Below, piece after piece: positions 46,917 to 59,309 of a stretch of 64,000 bases of DNA (its first letter is position 1; every line of letters starts with the position of its first letter). The notes beneath the pieces are model-generated. The model saw only the letters and a program-made list of their open reading frames with translations, had not been told where the DNA came from and ran no database searches. Origin of the DNA: Bondarzewia mesenterica (Eukaryota; Basidiomycota; Agaricomycetes; Russulales; Bondarzewiaceae); the NCBI GenBank assembly GCA_004802705.1, contig SGPL01000033.1, positions 12,750-76,749 on the forward strand, written 5' to 3'. Position numbers and translations under genes: made by a program.

Positions 46917-49425
46917 TCAATGAGCAACAGTCACAAGCCCAGCCAATGGTGCAGGACTGATACTCATCCCTCCAAAGGACGCTCCCAACTCCTTCGCATC
47001 CCGATCTTGGTCTTGATTTGTGGCATTGAGCACATCAATGCCCCCGGTTGACCTGCCCCCCACATACTCTTCATCTTCCTCTTCATCCTCGTCCTCGTCC
47101 TCTTCATCGTCGATGGCTACTGACGACCACTCGCGATACACGCCTTCTATGTACGACCTCGATTTGGGCAGTTTGTATGGGTCGAACGGAAAGAAGGTGT
47201 TAAGCTCGCAGAGGACGTTATCGCCGGGTAAAAGGAGTGCTGGATGGCGCGCACCATTTGGATAAGGCGTGGACGGTGTGCTTGGGGTGAACTCAAGGCG
47301 CCTATTAGCTTCAATAAGAGGATAGACATAGACGAAGCCAGTGGCGCGAGCCACGCGTGCGAATTGCAGGACAACATTCTCAGAACAGTACTGCTGACGG
47401 TCAGTAAATGTGAAGAAGTTTAAAAAGTTATTATCTCACCTTCAAGGGATTGAGCAGGGAAGTCACCATCCTCTGAACGATCGCCAATTCGTCCATCCAC
47501 TTCTTGCCAGGCCCATGATCAGGTACCGAACTGAACTCATCCACGTCCTCGCCCTGCTCCTGCAGCAAATCGCGCCATCGGAAGCAAAATATTAAGAACA
47601 CGGCCTGTGCGACCGCATAGAACACATTCTGTGGCGCCATCCCATCGATGTGTATGATCCCCGCACTTGCAACGGCTTCATACATGTCCAATTGGCTGCG
47701 CAAAAATCTGCACAGCAGTTGCACGACGCTTCGCGTGCAGTCCTGGTCGACGAACTCTGCGCGGCTGACGAAACTTGCAATGTAGCTCGCGGCGGCGGCG
47801 CGGGTGACCACGGACTGATCTGTGTCGATGAGTGCTTTCGAAACGAGTTCGCCCTGGAACATGTCGCTGAACTCCGCATCGAGGGATGCATACCAGAAAA
47901 GCAGAAATTGTGTATACCGTGATTTGAAGGTTCGCAAGATCGTGCGATCGAATATTGATAGGAGTGTGTGAAACTGTGTACGACGGAGTGTTTTACTTCC
48001 TTCGGCCAGCGTAGGATCGGGATCAGGCGTGGGGATGGGTGAGTTGCGATTGGAGAGGATATCGGAAGGGTTGGGTAGTGATGGGGTAGTCGCTTTGACG
48101 TTGTTACGATTGAAGTGATCGAAAACAAGTTTCAGTATGGAATCCAACTTGTTAACCATATCCTGGATGTGGCTGACGTCCAATGAGTTGTCGACAAGTC
48201 CATCGGTGTCACCTCCATCGGATGATAACTCAGAGATGTCGTCACCATCCAAATCGTCATCTGAATCCGAGTCATTAAGACCGCCTTCTTGGCCAACGAC
48301 GGTGTCAAAAGGATCCAGCTCAAATAGATCAGACTGCTCTTGAGCACCCTCTCCGACCTCTAGCTCTTCAAGCTCTACTTGAATTTCAACCTGTTGGACA
48401 TGAAGTTAAAGCCAATGCCCGAAAAAAAAAACCCGTTCACATACGTCAATCTGTATAGCGCGATCCACGATGGTGGACAATAATTTATCCGCAATTTCTG
48501 GGCAGTAATCCGTGATCGAGAGCATGTTACGAATATACGTGATTTGCGAAGCCTGGTTCTGTCGTTTATGAGGGAAATTGCGAGCAAGAAGAGGTTGCAG
48601 AGTGGATGGCAAGGTAGGGACGAGAGAGAGTATATGTCGCAGTAGATGATGCAAACGATCGTAAACCATGCGGCGGGTGAGAGGAGCAGAAGAGCTTTCT
48701 GGAAATCCGGCATCTAGCGCTTGGAGACCCGACTCTGAAATGCACAGTTGGACAGGGACGGTTCAGATGGCTGGAAAAAACGCACGATACGTGAACCCCT
48801 GGGCGACTTTGCCCAGTACCAATGACAGATATTCTGGTCGAGCACTGACCAGTACGCCAATAAACGAAGTATATGATTTTACAAAGCTCGTTTCCATCGT
48901 CATCCATGGCATTCGGACGATGGCTTCTATAAGAGCAGAATGTGAACGATCCAGGCGAGATACGACGTGCATTAGTGCCTGTATCCATAGACGTAATTGA
49001 GGTATAGGAGAAAGTGAGTCGCTTGCAGGTTTTTCCAGACTGAACTGGTCCACCAATTCATCGAATGCGTCACTGTTACCCTGCAAGCCACTGCACTCAG
49101 TAAAATGTCCAGCAAGCAAACGGACCGAAGAAGTTCATACCAGGGCCTTTTGCTGAAGAGCATTATTCACAAACGCGAGGTACATATTATGCCTCAACTT
49201 CTCGTCTTGTTTTATTCTTGAATTTGTCGCTATAGGTCTGGAAACAAGCAGAGATTGTGTGGAGGCCGAGGAAGCCTTTCGTAAGGGTTTTGCGAAGCCG
49301 TCGAGAGACGGACTCGACTTGGAGAGTAGATGGTCCATGTGTCTAGCTGTAAGAGCAACAGGCCCAGCTTTTGGGTGTCTTTGATTGAACTGAGAATGTC
49401 TGGAATGAGGGTCCATGACTTTCAT
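46917..49425 (-). CDS. RRN3: RRN3/TIF-IA, RNA polymerase I initiation factor
   Basis: RRN3 bridges RNA polymerase I and the core factor at rDNA promoters in the nucleolus. N-terminal region: QDEKLRHNMYLAFVNNALQQ. HEAT-repeat body: SPIPQLRLWIQALMHVVSRL, YDRLHHLLRHILSLVPTLPS, RNFPHKRQNQASQITYIRNM, an acidic loop (NDSDSDDDLDGDDISELSSD), FKSRYTQFLLFWYASLDAEF, AAAASYIASFVSRAEFVDQD, AVAQAVFLIFCFRWRDLLQE and NPLK|YCSENVVLQFARVAR. Near the C-terminus FFPFDPYKLPKSRSYIEGVY and REW are diagnostic. A run of Asp/Glu (47,070-47,110) is encoded by a GA-rich microrepeat. Start at 49425 or the ATG at 49416; stop 46917. It is tandem with the downstream F-box-like gene. Confidence 0.95.
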
Positions 49426-50160
49426 GTGAGTGTATGTTTAAAAAAGCGACTCGGAAGCGGCGGAACCACACCTACTTAAAGATATGATTACATAATTCAA
49501 CTTATCGGTCCCGGGTCAGCGCAGGTCGGCGCGAGTGCAGACTCGGTGCAGACTTCAACGGAGCATGATTAGAACAGATCTTAAGTGACTCACGTTTCCC
49601 GGGCGTACTATGTTGAGCTGGCCAGCCAGACCTAAGGCTAGAGTAACTATGATTTACAACCGTCTCGACTCCAGATTCACTGGCACAGTACAAATATCGT
49701 GACTTACGGAAGGGTCGCAGCGCGCACTCGAAGCATTTGGGGATTAGTACTAACAAGATGCTATGTATTCCAAGCCAACAGATGTAAGTCAATAGCGTTC
49801 ATATCAACGTGTCTGACTCATATCATGCAATAAGTGGGGAGTACCGCCATAAAAGAATAAATGAGTCAAGGTGAAGGCGAGCCAGAGGCTGAAAGACACA
49901 GGACGTATCCCGACACCCTGACACCAAAGGACGGCGTACACCGTCAAGTGCAATAACATCTCTAGAAAATTCTTGAGAGGGATTAGTTCATCTCATTTCC
50001 AGAAAGGGCGACAACACTGTACTATCAGTTTTATTCTGACCTTGGTCGCCCATCTGTTTGGGACGTTCGCCCTGCCTCGTAATCTTGGCAGAATTGAATG
50101 AATTCAGCATCATAACTGATTCAGCCTTCAGTAAAGTGACTGGCCAATAATCCGAACTAC
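49426..50160. other. Intergenic
   Basis: 735 bp with the RRN3 promoter and the 3' flank of the F-box-like gene. Short frames show no family resemblance. Confidence 0.45.
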
Positions 50161-51337
50161 TCACAATTTACCGGGAGCAAGGGTAGATGGAAGCAAGATT
50201 GGGAACAACCAGTGAAACCATGACAATAAGATGAGAAACTTAAACCGCAATGCCGCTTCCATCAAGATAGCATCATCAATCACATACGCAAACTGGAAGA
50301 AAGATGATCCGATTCCTAATGGGAAGAAAGGTGTCCTCTCCTGTCGAGAGAAACGCATTTTGATATCGTTGAATTGCCATCGGCTGGCAACCACAGGGTC
50401 ACAGGTGCGCCCGAGTGTGTCTGGGGTAGACGACTCCGCTGTGATCCCCACTGTGTTCAAAGGTATACCCCAAGTGTGTCTGTCGTTCAGACTGCGAACA
50501 CCTCGGCGAAAGGATAAATGCAAGCAAGCTCGTTTCCCGAGTTTGCGCTTTCCTGCGGACACGGTCCAACCGCGAGGCGTGTATTTCTTGATTGCCATTT
50601 GGCGCCGTGCTGCATCTTTGGTGCAGAGAAAGGAGATGCGCGTTTCGAAGGTTGCGAGAGGATACAAAGAGTATGCCTTCTCGTAGCTGATCACATTCAT
50701 GACGCATGCTGATAATTATCACCCGTGAGTCAAGAAAAGGCAAGTCGAACAAAGGATAGGAAGAAACCTTACTGGAATGAGAATTTAACACACACGCGAA
50801 TGGCATACGAGAAGACACGATTTCGATCTTGAGCTCTTCATCTCCATCGCCAGCAGACTCCTTCACGAACTGAAAAATGTCGTGGATGGGTCCTGGGTAC
50901 TGAAATGAGGTTGCCACACGATCTTCGACAAGAGCGGTCTCAAAGTCGAGATTCTGAGTGGAAGCTGGCTTGAATTGGTATCCAATCTCTAGCAGAAACC
51001 TGCCGACTTCACCCGCGGATCTGGGGTACACGTACAAATCCAAATCCGCCTCTGGATAAATAGTCCTCTCGAAAAATTGCAGTGCATTGGACCCAGCAAT
51101 GAGAGAGGCTGTGCGCGCCTGCAGCTGACGGAAGGCGATGGGATCGGGGAAGAAGCGGGAGAGATGGCGATTGATATTGAAAGCGGCGCGGAAGTAAGAT
51201 AGCATCGCTTCTCTAACGCGACGACAGGTCATGGCCAGGCGTATGATCGTGCCAGGAGTTGAGAATGAGAAGATGGCGTCAAGAACAGCTGGATTGTAGA
51301 GGATCCTTGTAATCAGAGTTTCTCGGTTGCTGGACAT
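50161..51337 (-). CDS. F-box-like protein with nucleotidyltransferase-like segment
   Basis: The ATG at 51337 opens MSSNRETLITRILYNPAVLD and AIFSFSTPGTIIRLAMTCRR, an F-box-like start (one or two helices with LA-TCR-V). It is followed by AGSNALQFFERTIYPEADLD and LYVYPRSAGEVGRFLLEIGY, where G-S-N and D-L-D resemble a nucleotidyltransferase palm. I know many unnamed mushroom proteins of this arrangement but no function. After a 90-nt intron (near 50,708-50,800) exon 2 reads ACVMNVISYEKAYSLYPLAT, FETRISFLCTKDAARRQMAI and KKYTPRGWTV. The final 60 residues are hydrophobic and could include an unspliced intron. Confidence 0.55.
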
Positions 51338-52476
51338 GGTGGAGAATGTCGGTGAATGTAAAACGCAATGTAGGAGATGGTTGGGAGATGGCGAACAAAA
51401 TTGAGGAGTAGTGGTGACGAGGGAAAGGGGAAAGGTGTTGTTATCTTCACGATCCTCGAGACCTGTCTTTATATACGCATACGCGCGCCCAAGAAGCTGG
51501 ATTCAAGAAGGGTCTCGTTCCGCGATTTCTTTAATAAAAAAACGACAACCCGATTTAAGTGAAAACTGGAATAATATATCCGAGTGGTTGTCGACCGTCA
51601 GATAGGATAGCTAACATGAGGAAATAGTCAACTGTGCGAAAAAGCTTTGCCCACGGAGACGTAGACGGTTGGCATGATACTTTTATGTCTGCCGAGCAAA
51701 CGAGAGGATTCAGTCGCCGACAAACAGGCAAATACGCACCAAACCAAGGGGCTGCGCAAGCTCTGACTGCGCAACTGCATGATGTACGATGGTCATATGT
51801 ACCTCTTGCGTAGCCAGTTTCTGAGAACTCACGAAGCTAAGTTGGCAAGTGCGCGCATTGAGGGTGAAATCATGTGTGCCAGCTATGGTCCGATCTGTCA
51901 GCTGCGCGTTTGCGTAGTTCTGCGGTGAGTGTCAAGCGACTTCTCCTGAAATCAAAATCCTCGCTCACTGAATCTGTGTGGGCAAAGGCCGATGGAAGCT
52001 GGAGACTTCAAGCCTGCGCACAGTCTTACTGAGCGTCAAGATAGTGCACCAGGTTGCTGCGCGACAGATATGCATTCCTGGAAGAGCAACAAGGATTCCA
52101 CGCTCCATGAAAGTAAGCACTCGTGCTGCCATGAGAAGTGAACCAGAGACAGTCTGCGCGTCCTCCGCTGTGATAACTTGGTGATAACCTGCGCTCACGA
52201 CAAAAGAAGAGAACGACAAAGTCCGATGTTTCATTTTCAACAATATTCCTTGGGTATATGAACAGAAGGAAGAGCAAAACTGTAGCATCGGTGTACACCG
52301 TGCGTCGAAAACTTGAAACAAAAGAAGCAAAAATGCCTGCCAGTTCCAGTGCCACCCTCCCGCCGCCACCTTCCGCCATCACATCCGGCATTTGCCGATC
52401 CTTGCCACCTCACCTCAGCTTTGCCTCAGCTCACCTCCAACCTCCACCGACACCTTCATCCAAAAGGAAAAAAATA
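51338..52476. other. Intergenic or unassigned
   Basis: 1.14 kb between the F-box-like gene and TOM7. Minus-strand frames at 51,965-52,391 (for example EDAQTVSGSLLMAAR) may belong to a small spliced gene divergent from TOM7, but no consistent model or family could be found. Confidence 0.35.
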
Positions 52477-52856
52477 ATGCCCTCCGAAGAGACCAAGGTA
52501 CACTCGCACCCATTAATTTTAAATGCGACGCAATCTAATAATGCCACTTTCCAGGAGCGAATCATCCGCGCCGTCGAGTTCAGCCGCGTACGTCTTCTCA
52601 TTTGCATCCTCGTACCAATAACTGACTGACAAAATTGTATTGAATTGGATTGGGTTGGACGGCATTCGACAGACGGTGCTGCACTACGGTTGGATTCCAT
52701 TTATCATCTACGTGGGGTACACGCGGAGCAACCCCCAGCCGTCCCTCATCAAGTGCGTCTTCTCCCTGTCTTCCTTCCTACTTTTCCTCTTACCATTTCT
52801 CGCTCACAAACTTGCTTGGTTTGGTCATTTCCAGGTTGATGAGTCCCCTCGCATGA
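52477..52856 (+). CDS. tom7: TOM7, mitochondrial outer-membrane translocase subunit
   Basis: A single-pass TOM complex subunit that modulates assembly of the import channel. Four exons, each with GT-AG introns: 52477-52497 (MPSEETK), 52555-52587 (ERIIRAVEFSR), 52673-52752 (TVLHYGWIPFIIYVGYTRSN then PQPSLI) and 52835-52856 (KLMSPLA). The joined product is 51 residues and contains the diagnostic HYGWIPFI-Y-GY-RSNPQPSL segment shared with other fungal TOM7 proteins. The gene is too split for simple ORF detection. All family residues are present. Confidence 0.95.
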
Positions 52857-53433
52857 TGCTCGGTCTGCTTCGCTTCGCCTCGCTCTGCTACTTCATGTCC
52901 CTGTGCATCGTGTATCACATACGCTAGACCTCTCGCCTCTTCCTGCAAAATATTGTCGCACCTTTCCCATCTACACATACTCCTGCACATCGCCATCGGA
53001 ATGTCTTGATTGTTTCTATGAGTGCATGATACGAATGTCGTGTGATCGTAAGTTGAGGTGAGCTTTTCCTCCTCTCTTTTTCTTCCTTTTTTCCGTCTAT
53101 ATTTCGCGGTGATTATACCTTCGTGGTGGTGCCCGTCATTCAAATACGGGCACTCCGATCCAGCCGCCAACGCTCCGTTTCGCGCGTCTGGCAGGAGTCC
53201 CGCCTGCACTCGTAGGGTACAGTGCGGGGCCAAGTGGATTTGCAGACAAATCAAGGCCAGATATGAGCGTCAGCTAACCCATCTTTCATCTCATTCGTTG
53301 TTCATCACACCCTCTTCTGTCGAAAAGGCTTACGACTGATACAATTTCTTAGGGATTATTCAGTGAACAATGTATTACAACAGAGCAAGGACAGCAAGTA
53401 TGAAAAAAAGCAAATATGAGCGACCAAAAACTT
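52857..53433. other. Intergenic, convergent 3' regions
   Basis: 577 bp holding the 3' UTRs of TOM7 and the RNF220-like gene. Open frames here are short and unlike known proteins. Confidence 0.45.
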
Positions 53434-55122
53434 CTAGAGATACACCCTCCGCAAATCGGATGCAGCTGTTATCCGTTTGCATATCGGACACAGCTTCGTC
53501 GAGCCTAAACATCGTAGCCAGCACTCGCGGCAGCATGCATGCCAACACCCAGTACTGACTGTTGGATCTGTATACGGGTCAAGACAGATGCGACACGAGA
53601 GTGAGCTGATCGTGGTTGTGGTTGTACTAGATGACTGCTAGTGCATCATTTTTGCATTGAGCATTTGATTGAGAAAAGGTGAGCGAATAGCTTGCTCACC
53701 AAGAATTTGACCTTGGCCTCCAGCGCAGCGATCAAAGCCTTGTCGTCCCTCGCACTCTGCGCATGCGCGATTTCTCGCTCCATGTCCACAACCATCCCCG
53801 CGTCGCGTTTCTTTTGAACCACCACGATCGCCTCCTCGCCTCGCCCGGTATCATCACCCGCGATAACATCCGCCTCCGTGAACTGCACAGTCCCAAACAT
53901 ACCCTCGTCATCCCCATCAATATCCACCTCGTCCTCCACATCCGCCAACGCCCGATCCCGTACCGTAAACCCAAGCCTTCGTGCGCTCTCCCCCGCACCG
54001 ACACGCAGTCGGAGCCTCGACAGCCCGTCTGGTGTTTGTATTTCCTCCCACGGGTCCCCCTCTTCCTGCACGTCATCCACCACGACATCACCATCAACAT
54101 TGTCATGAGGAGGCGAGGGCGAGGGCTGCATACTCGCGTGCGCGATGCACGCGTCTACATGTGCGTGTACGACGTCCGGGTCGCCCTGGACGCTCTGCAG
54201 GCATACCGGACACGTCTCTCCCCCCGGGCTGCTCGCGGCTCTTCGCCGGGAGCTGATGGGGTCAGCGTCGGAGTCGCGTGTGACTTCTTGAATTTGGAGG
54301 TTTCGTTGTTTGCGCCGGCGCTTGAGAAGACGGAGGGTCTTAAGAAGATCGGTGGACGTGCTCGAGGATGCTATCGGGCGGGATTTGATAACGGAGCGGC
54401 GGCGCGAGAACGTGCTTTTTATGTAGTGTACATTTTGTTGAATTCAGGATGTGTGTTAAGAGTTTCGGGGATGAGAGGACTGACCTGTCTTCGAATGCGC
54501 CGGGATAAGGGTCGACCCATTCTTCAAAGTCACCAACAGCGTCTATGAGTGCCTGGACCCGCTCGGTCTCAAGCTCGCTGTGTTGGGCGAGAAGACGGAG
54601 GGGGATGGCTTCGGCGCAGACGGGGCATGGGCGCGTCTCGGCACGTTTACCTGTCATGAAATAGTCAGAGCAGAGTGGTGGTAGGGGCGAGGTAAACGAG
54701 ATACGTTTCTTAGCGGGCGGCGGCGGCGGCGACAGCGACGATGACGATGACGACGCCACGGCGCCCTCGTTCTCCATCTCCATCTCAGTGATTAGTAGCG
54801 GGTTCGCTGCGCGCTTCTTACCCCTGGAATATAAGCAGAAAACATTCATTATGAGTGAATTCAAGAAATGAGACAGAGCAGCGAGCGACGGACTTTACGG
54901 TGCGTTTGGAGGGCATATTTGTTGTGCCGTGAGGGGTGCCGGGGAATGGTAGTGGCCCGGAATTGTGTGTGCGGTCGGCGAGGGTGTGCGTGGCGGCGGA
55001 TGGGGTGGATTGGGGACGGCGCCGGCGGATGAGTTATTCGAGTGGGTGCAAGTAAGGACTGGACGAATATGGTAATACGAGGGCGGGGATCCCGATTTGG
55101 ATCGTCGGCGGGGCGGTCTCAT
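53434..55122 (-). CDS. RNF220-like RING E3 ubiquitin ligase
   Basis: The last exon (stop 53434-53436) encodes a RING finger: CRICLDPYTDPTV, CWHACCRECWLRCLGSTK and LCPICKRITAASDLRRVYL. The spacing and the ECWLR-LG--KLCP-C--IT---DLRR-YL ending match metazoan RNF220. Upstream are two C2H-type zinc-binding segments: RPCPVCAEAIPLRLLAQHSE and ETCPVCLQSVQGDPDVVHAH followed by VDACIAH, like UBZ/C2HC modules. An acidic linker (DVEDEVDIDGDDEGMFG) and a coiled stretch (ARDDKALIAALEAKVKFL) follow. The start at 55122 (MRPPRRRSKSGSPPSYYHIR) joins over an intron to GKKRAANPLLITEM. It is divergent from the beta-glucosidase gene. Substrate unknown. Confidence 0.85.
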
Positions 55123-55332
55123 GGAAGTCAAATGACTTCGTTCAACTCGAACGCTCTCACACGCGTGGGAGGGTCTGAGTATGAGACTACTTTTACAGTC
55201 TTCCGCATCTCTCCGACCTTTATCCGATGATATACAAAAGCTCTATCTCTGGCCGTTGTCGCTCCCAACTTCTCACCCTGCGATACTGAGGACAAAGACG
55301 CATATCGTGCTGATTAAATCGCGTGAAGAATC
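55123..55332. promoter_or_regulatory. Divergent promoter RNF220-like / GH3
   Basis: 210 bp between two divergent start codons; no specific element recognised. Confidence 0.45.
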
Positions 55333-58300
55333 ATGACCAACGCAATGTTCGATGTTCAGGAGACGTTAGCCAAGCTGACGATGCCGCAGAAGATAAAGTT
55401 GCTCGCAGGCTCGGTGGGTAGTGCTCATCTTGTCATCTGATCTATCTTGAGAGTGTTGCATGTAGGGTTGGTGGCATACCGAGCCAATCCCAGAGGCTGG
55501 CATTCCTTCTATGCGCATGAGCGATGGTACGTCAAGTATTCCGAACGTGATGCACTCTGACAACAAAAAAGAAATAAACGAAAAATTGAACCCTTCAATT
55601 CAGGCCCTAACGGCGTTCGCGGAACGCGATGTGCGTGATGTCTGACACATACCGTAGGTATAGCTCACGGCTTTGCCGTCAGTTTTCAACGGAGTGCCAT
55701 CTAGCTGCTTTCCATCCTCAACCGGTCTCGGTTCTTCGTTCGACCTTGAACTTGCGAGAGAAGTTGGCCAGGCCCTCGGGGACGAGTGTCGTGCCAAGAG
55801 TAAGTTCACTCATGAATGTTGCTGGTGCATATAATGAGGTGCATGTTAAGGCACACATATTCTTCTTGCGCCTACTGTGAACACCCAGCGGTCACCCCTC
55901 GGCGGTCGTGGATTTGAGTCCTTCTCAGAAGACCCTCATTTGAATGGGGTCGTGGCCGCTGCGTACATCAACGGTTTGCAGTCCAAGGGCGTCGCCGCTA
56001 CGATCAAACATTTCGTTGCGAACGATCAAGAGTTCCAGAGATTTTCCACTAGCAGTATGTATCGTGAGGGCATCATACGGTGCCGCCACTAGCTCACTTT
56101 AATTTTCAGGCGATATGAGCGAACGCGCGCTTCGAGAGATATATCTCAAACCTTTTCAAATCGCGATCAAGAAATCCAATCCTTGGGCTCTTATGACAGC
56201 GTATGTATTCTTCTTCTGCAGGTTTTGCATGCTCTCGAACTCATATGCAATATTCGCCAGTTATAACCGTGTGAACGGTCTTCATGTCTCGGAGAACCCC
56301 TGGCTCATCGATGAGATACTTAGAAAGGTCCGTTCGCATACAGTGCCAGCAATCAAAGTCATCCGCGATTTATATTCTTCATTTCTGTGCACAGGAATGG
56401 GGATTTAAAGGTATGATCATGAGTGACTGGATTGGAGTGTACAGTACCTCCGAAAGCATCAAGGCAGGATTGGACCTTGAGATGCCGTGCGTACCTCCGC
56501 CTCTCCCTCACGCACTGGTTGAAATAAATTGCTCAATTCCATCCTTTTCCAGCGGTCCCACCGTCATGCGCGGAAAAGCCGTAGAACGCGCGCTCATTGG
56601 TGAGAAACTGTTCCCAACCGACATCGACAATCGCGTGCGCAAGGTCCGTGCCCCCTCCCTTCTTCCAAATTTATAGCCTCCTCAATTTCTGCACAGATCC
56701 TCGAACTCCTCAACCGTGTTCATGCCTCCGGAATCCCCTTCGCCGGGCCCGAACAAGGCGTCGACAGTCCCGAACTGCGCGCTCTCCTACGGCGCGCAGC
56801 CTCCTCCGCCATCGTTCTGTTGAAAAATATGCGCTCGCTCCTCCCGCTCTCCGGCGGGATCACGTCGATCGCCGTCATCGGCCCCAATGCCAAGCAGGCG
56901 TTTACATCGGGCGGCGGGTCCGCGCGCCTCCTTGAGACGTATCGCGTGTCGCCACTCGAGGGTATCCGCGCCGCTGCGAAGGAGGTGGGTGCGCGGGTGC
57001 GTTATGCGGGGGGTGCCATGTCGCATAAGCATCTGCCGCTGTTGGATGGGTATATGAGCTATGCCGGCGGAGAGGGCGCGTTGGTGGAGTTTTGGAATAG
57101 GGAGCCTTTGGACGGGTGGATTAATTCAGTAGAGACTGGGGAGCCATGTGTGTGGAGCACGCCTACGAAGGGGAGTTATTGTTTTTTGGTGGATGGCATC
57201 GTGAGTATATCTCTCGCGTGTGAACTACTTTTTTGGTCTGGTGTTGACGTTTTCGATGCTGCTCAGGATGAAGAAAAGGTCAACGAGAACTGCTGGATAC
57301 GCGTAAGTCGCCCGTAATTTACTGTTATTACTGACGACTCATCTAAGCATCGTGCTATAGTACAGCGCATCATTCATCCCAGACGAATCTGGCGACTACG
57401 AGTTCGGGCTGTCGATCGCGGGCCACGGGAACCTGTTCGTGAATGGGAAGCGCGTGATCGATCTGGCTACGGATCCGCCGGCGGGCGAGGCGTTCTTTAA
57501 CTTGGGCACCGCGGATCTGCGCGGTGTGGTCAAGGGGCTCGAGGCGGGTGAGTCGGTGCCTGTTGAGGTGAGGGTGAGCAATGCGAGTTTTGTTGCACGC
57601 GGGACTCCGTTTACGTGCCGTGGTGGGATGCGGTTGGGCGCGCTGAAAGTTGTTAAGGAGGACGAGGCTATTGAGGAGGCGGTTAAGATTGCGAAGGAAT
57701 CGGATGGTAGGTGGTCTTATCTCAATATTTTGGAGGCCGCGTTGTGCTGATGTTGACGTTTTTGTTCTTTAGTTGCAATCGTGGTCATCGGGTTGAATCA
57801 TGAGCTGGAGAGCGAGGGCTTTGATCGGCCTGACATGAAGTAGGTACACTCACTTGCACGCTCTTGATCTGGAAGCATTCATGCTCAACGGTCGCAGACT
57901 GCCGGGTTTGACGGATAAATTGGTCAAGGAGGTGCTCAAGGCAAACCCGAACACCGTCATTGTGAACCAATCAGGCACTCCCGTCGAGATGCCTTGGATC
58001 GACGAGGCGCGTACTCTACTTCAGGTATTCTTTTTTGTTGACAGGGAGTCTGCATGTCTTCATCCTTTCGTTCTTTCTACTTATATATTAGGCATTCTAT
58101 GGCGGGAACGAGCTCGGGAACGGTCTTGCAGATGTACTGTTTGGCAAGGTCAATCCTTCCGGGAAACTTGCTCTGACATTCCCGTGCGTGACCATATCAT
58201 TGTTTTGTACACCGTCATGCTTAGGAGTTGATTTTAGGAAACGGCTCGAAGACAACCCGTCTCACGCCTCTTTTGGCAATAGAACTGAATCGCATGGCAA

Positions 58301-58837
58301 GGTCATGTACAACGAGGTGACTGTCGATTCTTCTTTCTGTCCTTCTTTCCTTAATTCGCATTACTGTGCACGTCGGTGTAGGATATTTATGTCGGCTACC
58401 GCAACTACGACAAATTGTCCATGGAGCCGCTCTTCCCCTTTGGTTATGGACTCTCCTACACGACCTTCGCCTACAGCGACCTTGAGACGACGCCTATCGC
58501 ACCCGACGGCACTTTCAGCGTATCATTTACGATCACGAACACAGGTGCCGTCGAGGGAAGCGAGGCCGCACAAGTATACATTGCCGACCCGGACTCGGCG
58601 CTCCCGCGACCGGTGAAGGAGCTCAAGGGGTTCGTCAAGCTCGCGTTACGGCCTGGGGAGAGCAGGCGGGCGAGTGTGGAGCTGGATCGGGATGCGTTGG
58701 GATATTTTGATGAGAGAGAGAAGGCGTGGGTGGCAGAAAAGGGCGCATTTAGGGTGTTGGTGGGCGCTTCGTCGAGGGATGTCAGGTTGGAGGGCGGGGT
58801 TGAGCTGGAGCAGACGTTTACTTGGACGGGATTGTAA
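55333..58837 (+). CDS. GH3 beta-glucosidase with PA14 insertion
   Basis: Hydrolyses terminal beta-D-glucosyl bonds (cellobiose and similar). The start at 55333 ([20 protein letters not shown]) has no signal peptide, so an intracellular enzyme is likely. GH3 N-terminal domain: [67 protein letters not shown] and the catalytic nucleophile Asp in [13 protein letters not shown]. The C-terminal domain begins at SSAIVLLKN and resumes with [20 protein letters not shown] after a PA14-like insertion ([33 protein letters not shown]). It ends with [16 protein letters not shown] and a fibronectin-III-like domain; stop 58837. About fifteen short introns, all in positions that restore frame. Typical of basidiomycete intracellular BGLs. 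Confidence 0.92.
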
Positions 58838-59309
58838 GAAAGTGTCAGAAAGTCGGATAGATGGTGATATCATGGATACAGTGTTGTATGAATTTGTCCA
58901 GAAGTTACGTAGGAAGAAGGTGTAGACACTTGAAGCTGGATACCATGTACCCTCCGATCTGACGATTTTCTCATACACAGAACGATTTTCTTCTGTGAGG
59001 TCTGCAAAGGAGACCAACGATTTTCCAGGTTCACCCCGGCCGGCTGTTGTGTCACGCTTTAACGTCACAGCCTTTACGCGTCTGCAAGTCATTTGCCTGC
59101 TTCCACCTGCGCTCATCCTCACTTTGTCTTGATCCCGGCGACATCTAATCAACTTGACGTGCCAAAACCATCCATATCGAGGGTCTACGAACATTCACAA
59201 GATCCGTCAAGTCGTCTCGCTGGGACAGACGAGTTTCATGATCCTTACGTCCCTTAACGAATCTACGATTTAGTAACCTATTACGCGAACCTTTAAGTTG
59301 TTGTTGAAC
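58838..59309. other. Intergenic
   Basis: 472 bp between the GH3 stop and the VAC14 start; presumed GH3 3' UTR and VAC14 promoter. Nothing else recognised. Confidence 0.5.

Noticed and set aside
51965..52391. Possible small minus-strand gene divergent from TOM7
   Set aside because: Two frames compete, no family is recognised and splice choices are arbitrary; left as unassigned.
53763..54548. 261-codon plus-strand open frame
   Set aside because: It is antisense to the RNF220-like gene, whose zinc-binding modules on the minus strand are unmistakable.
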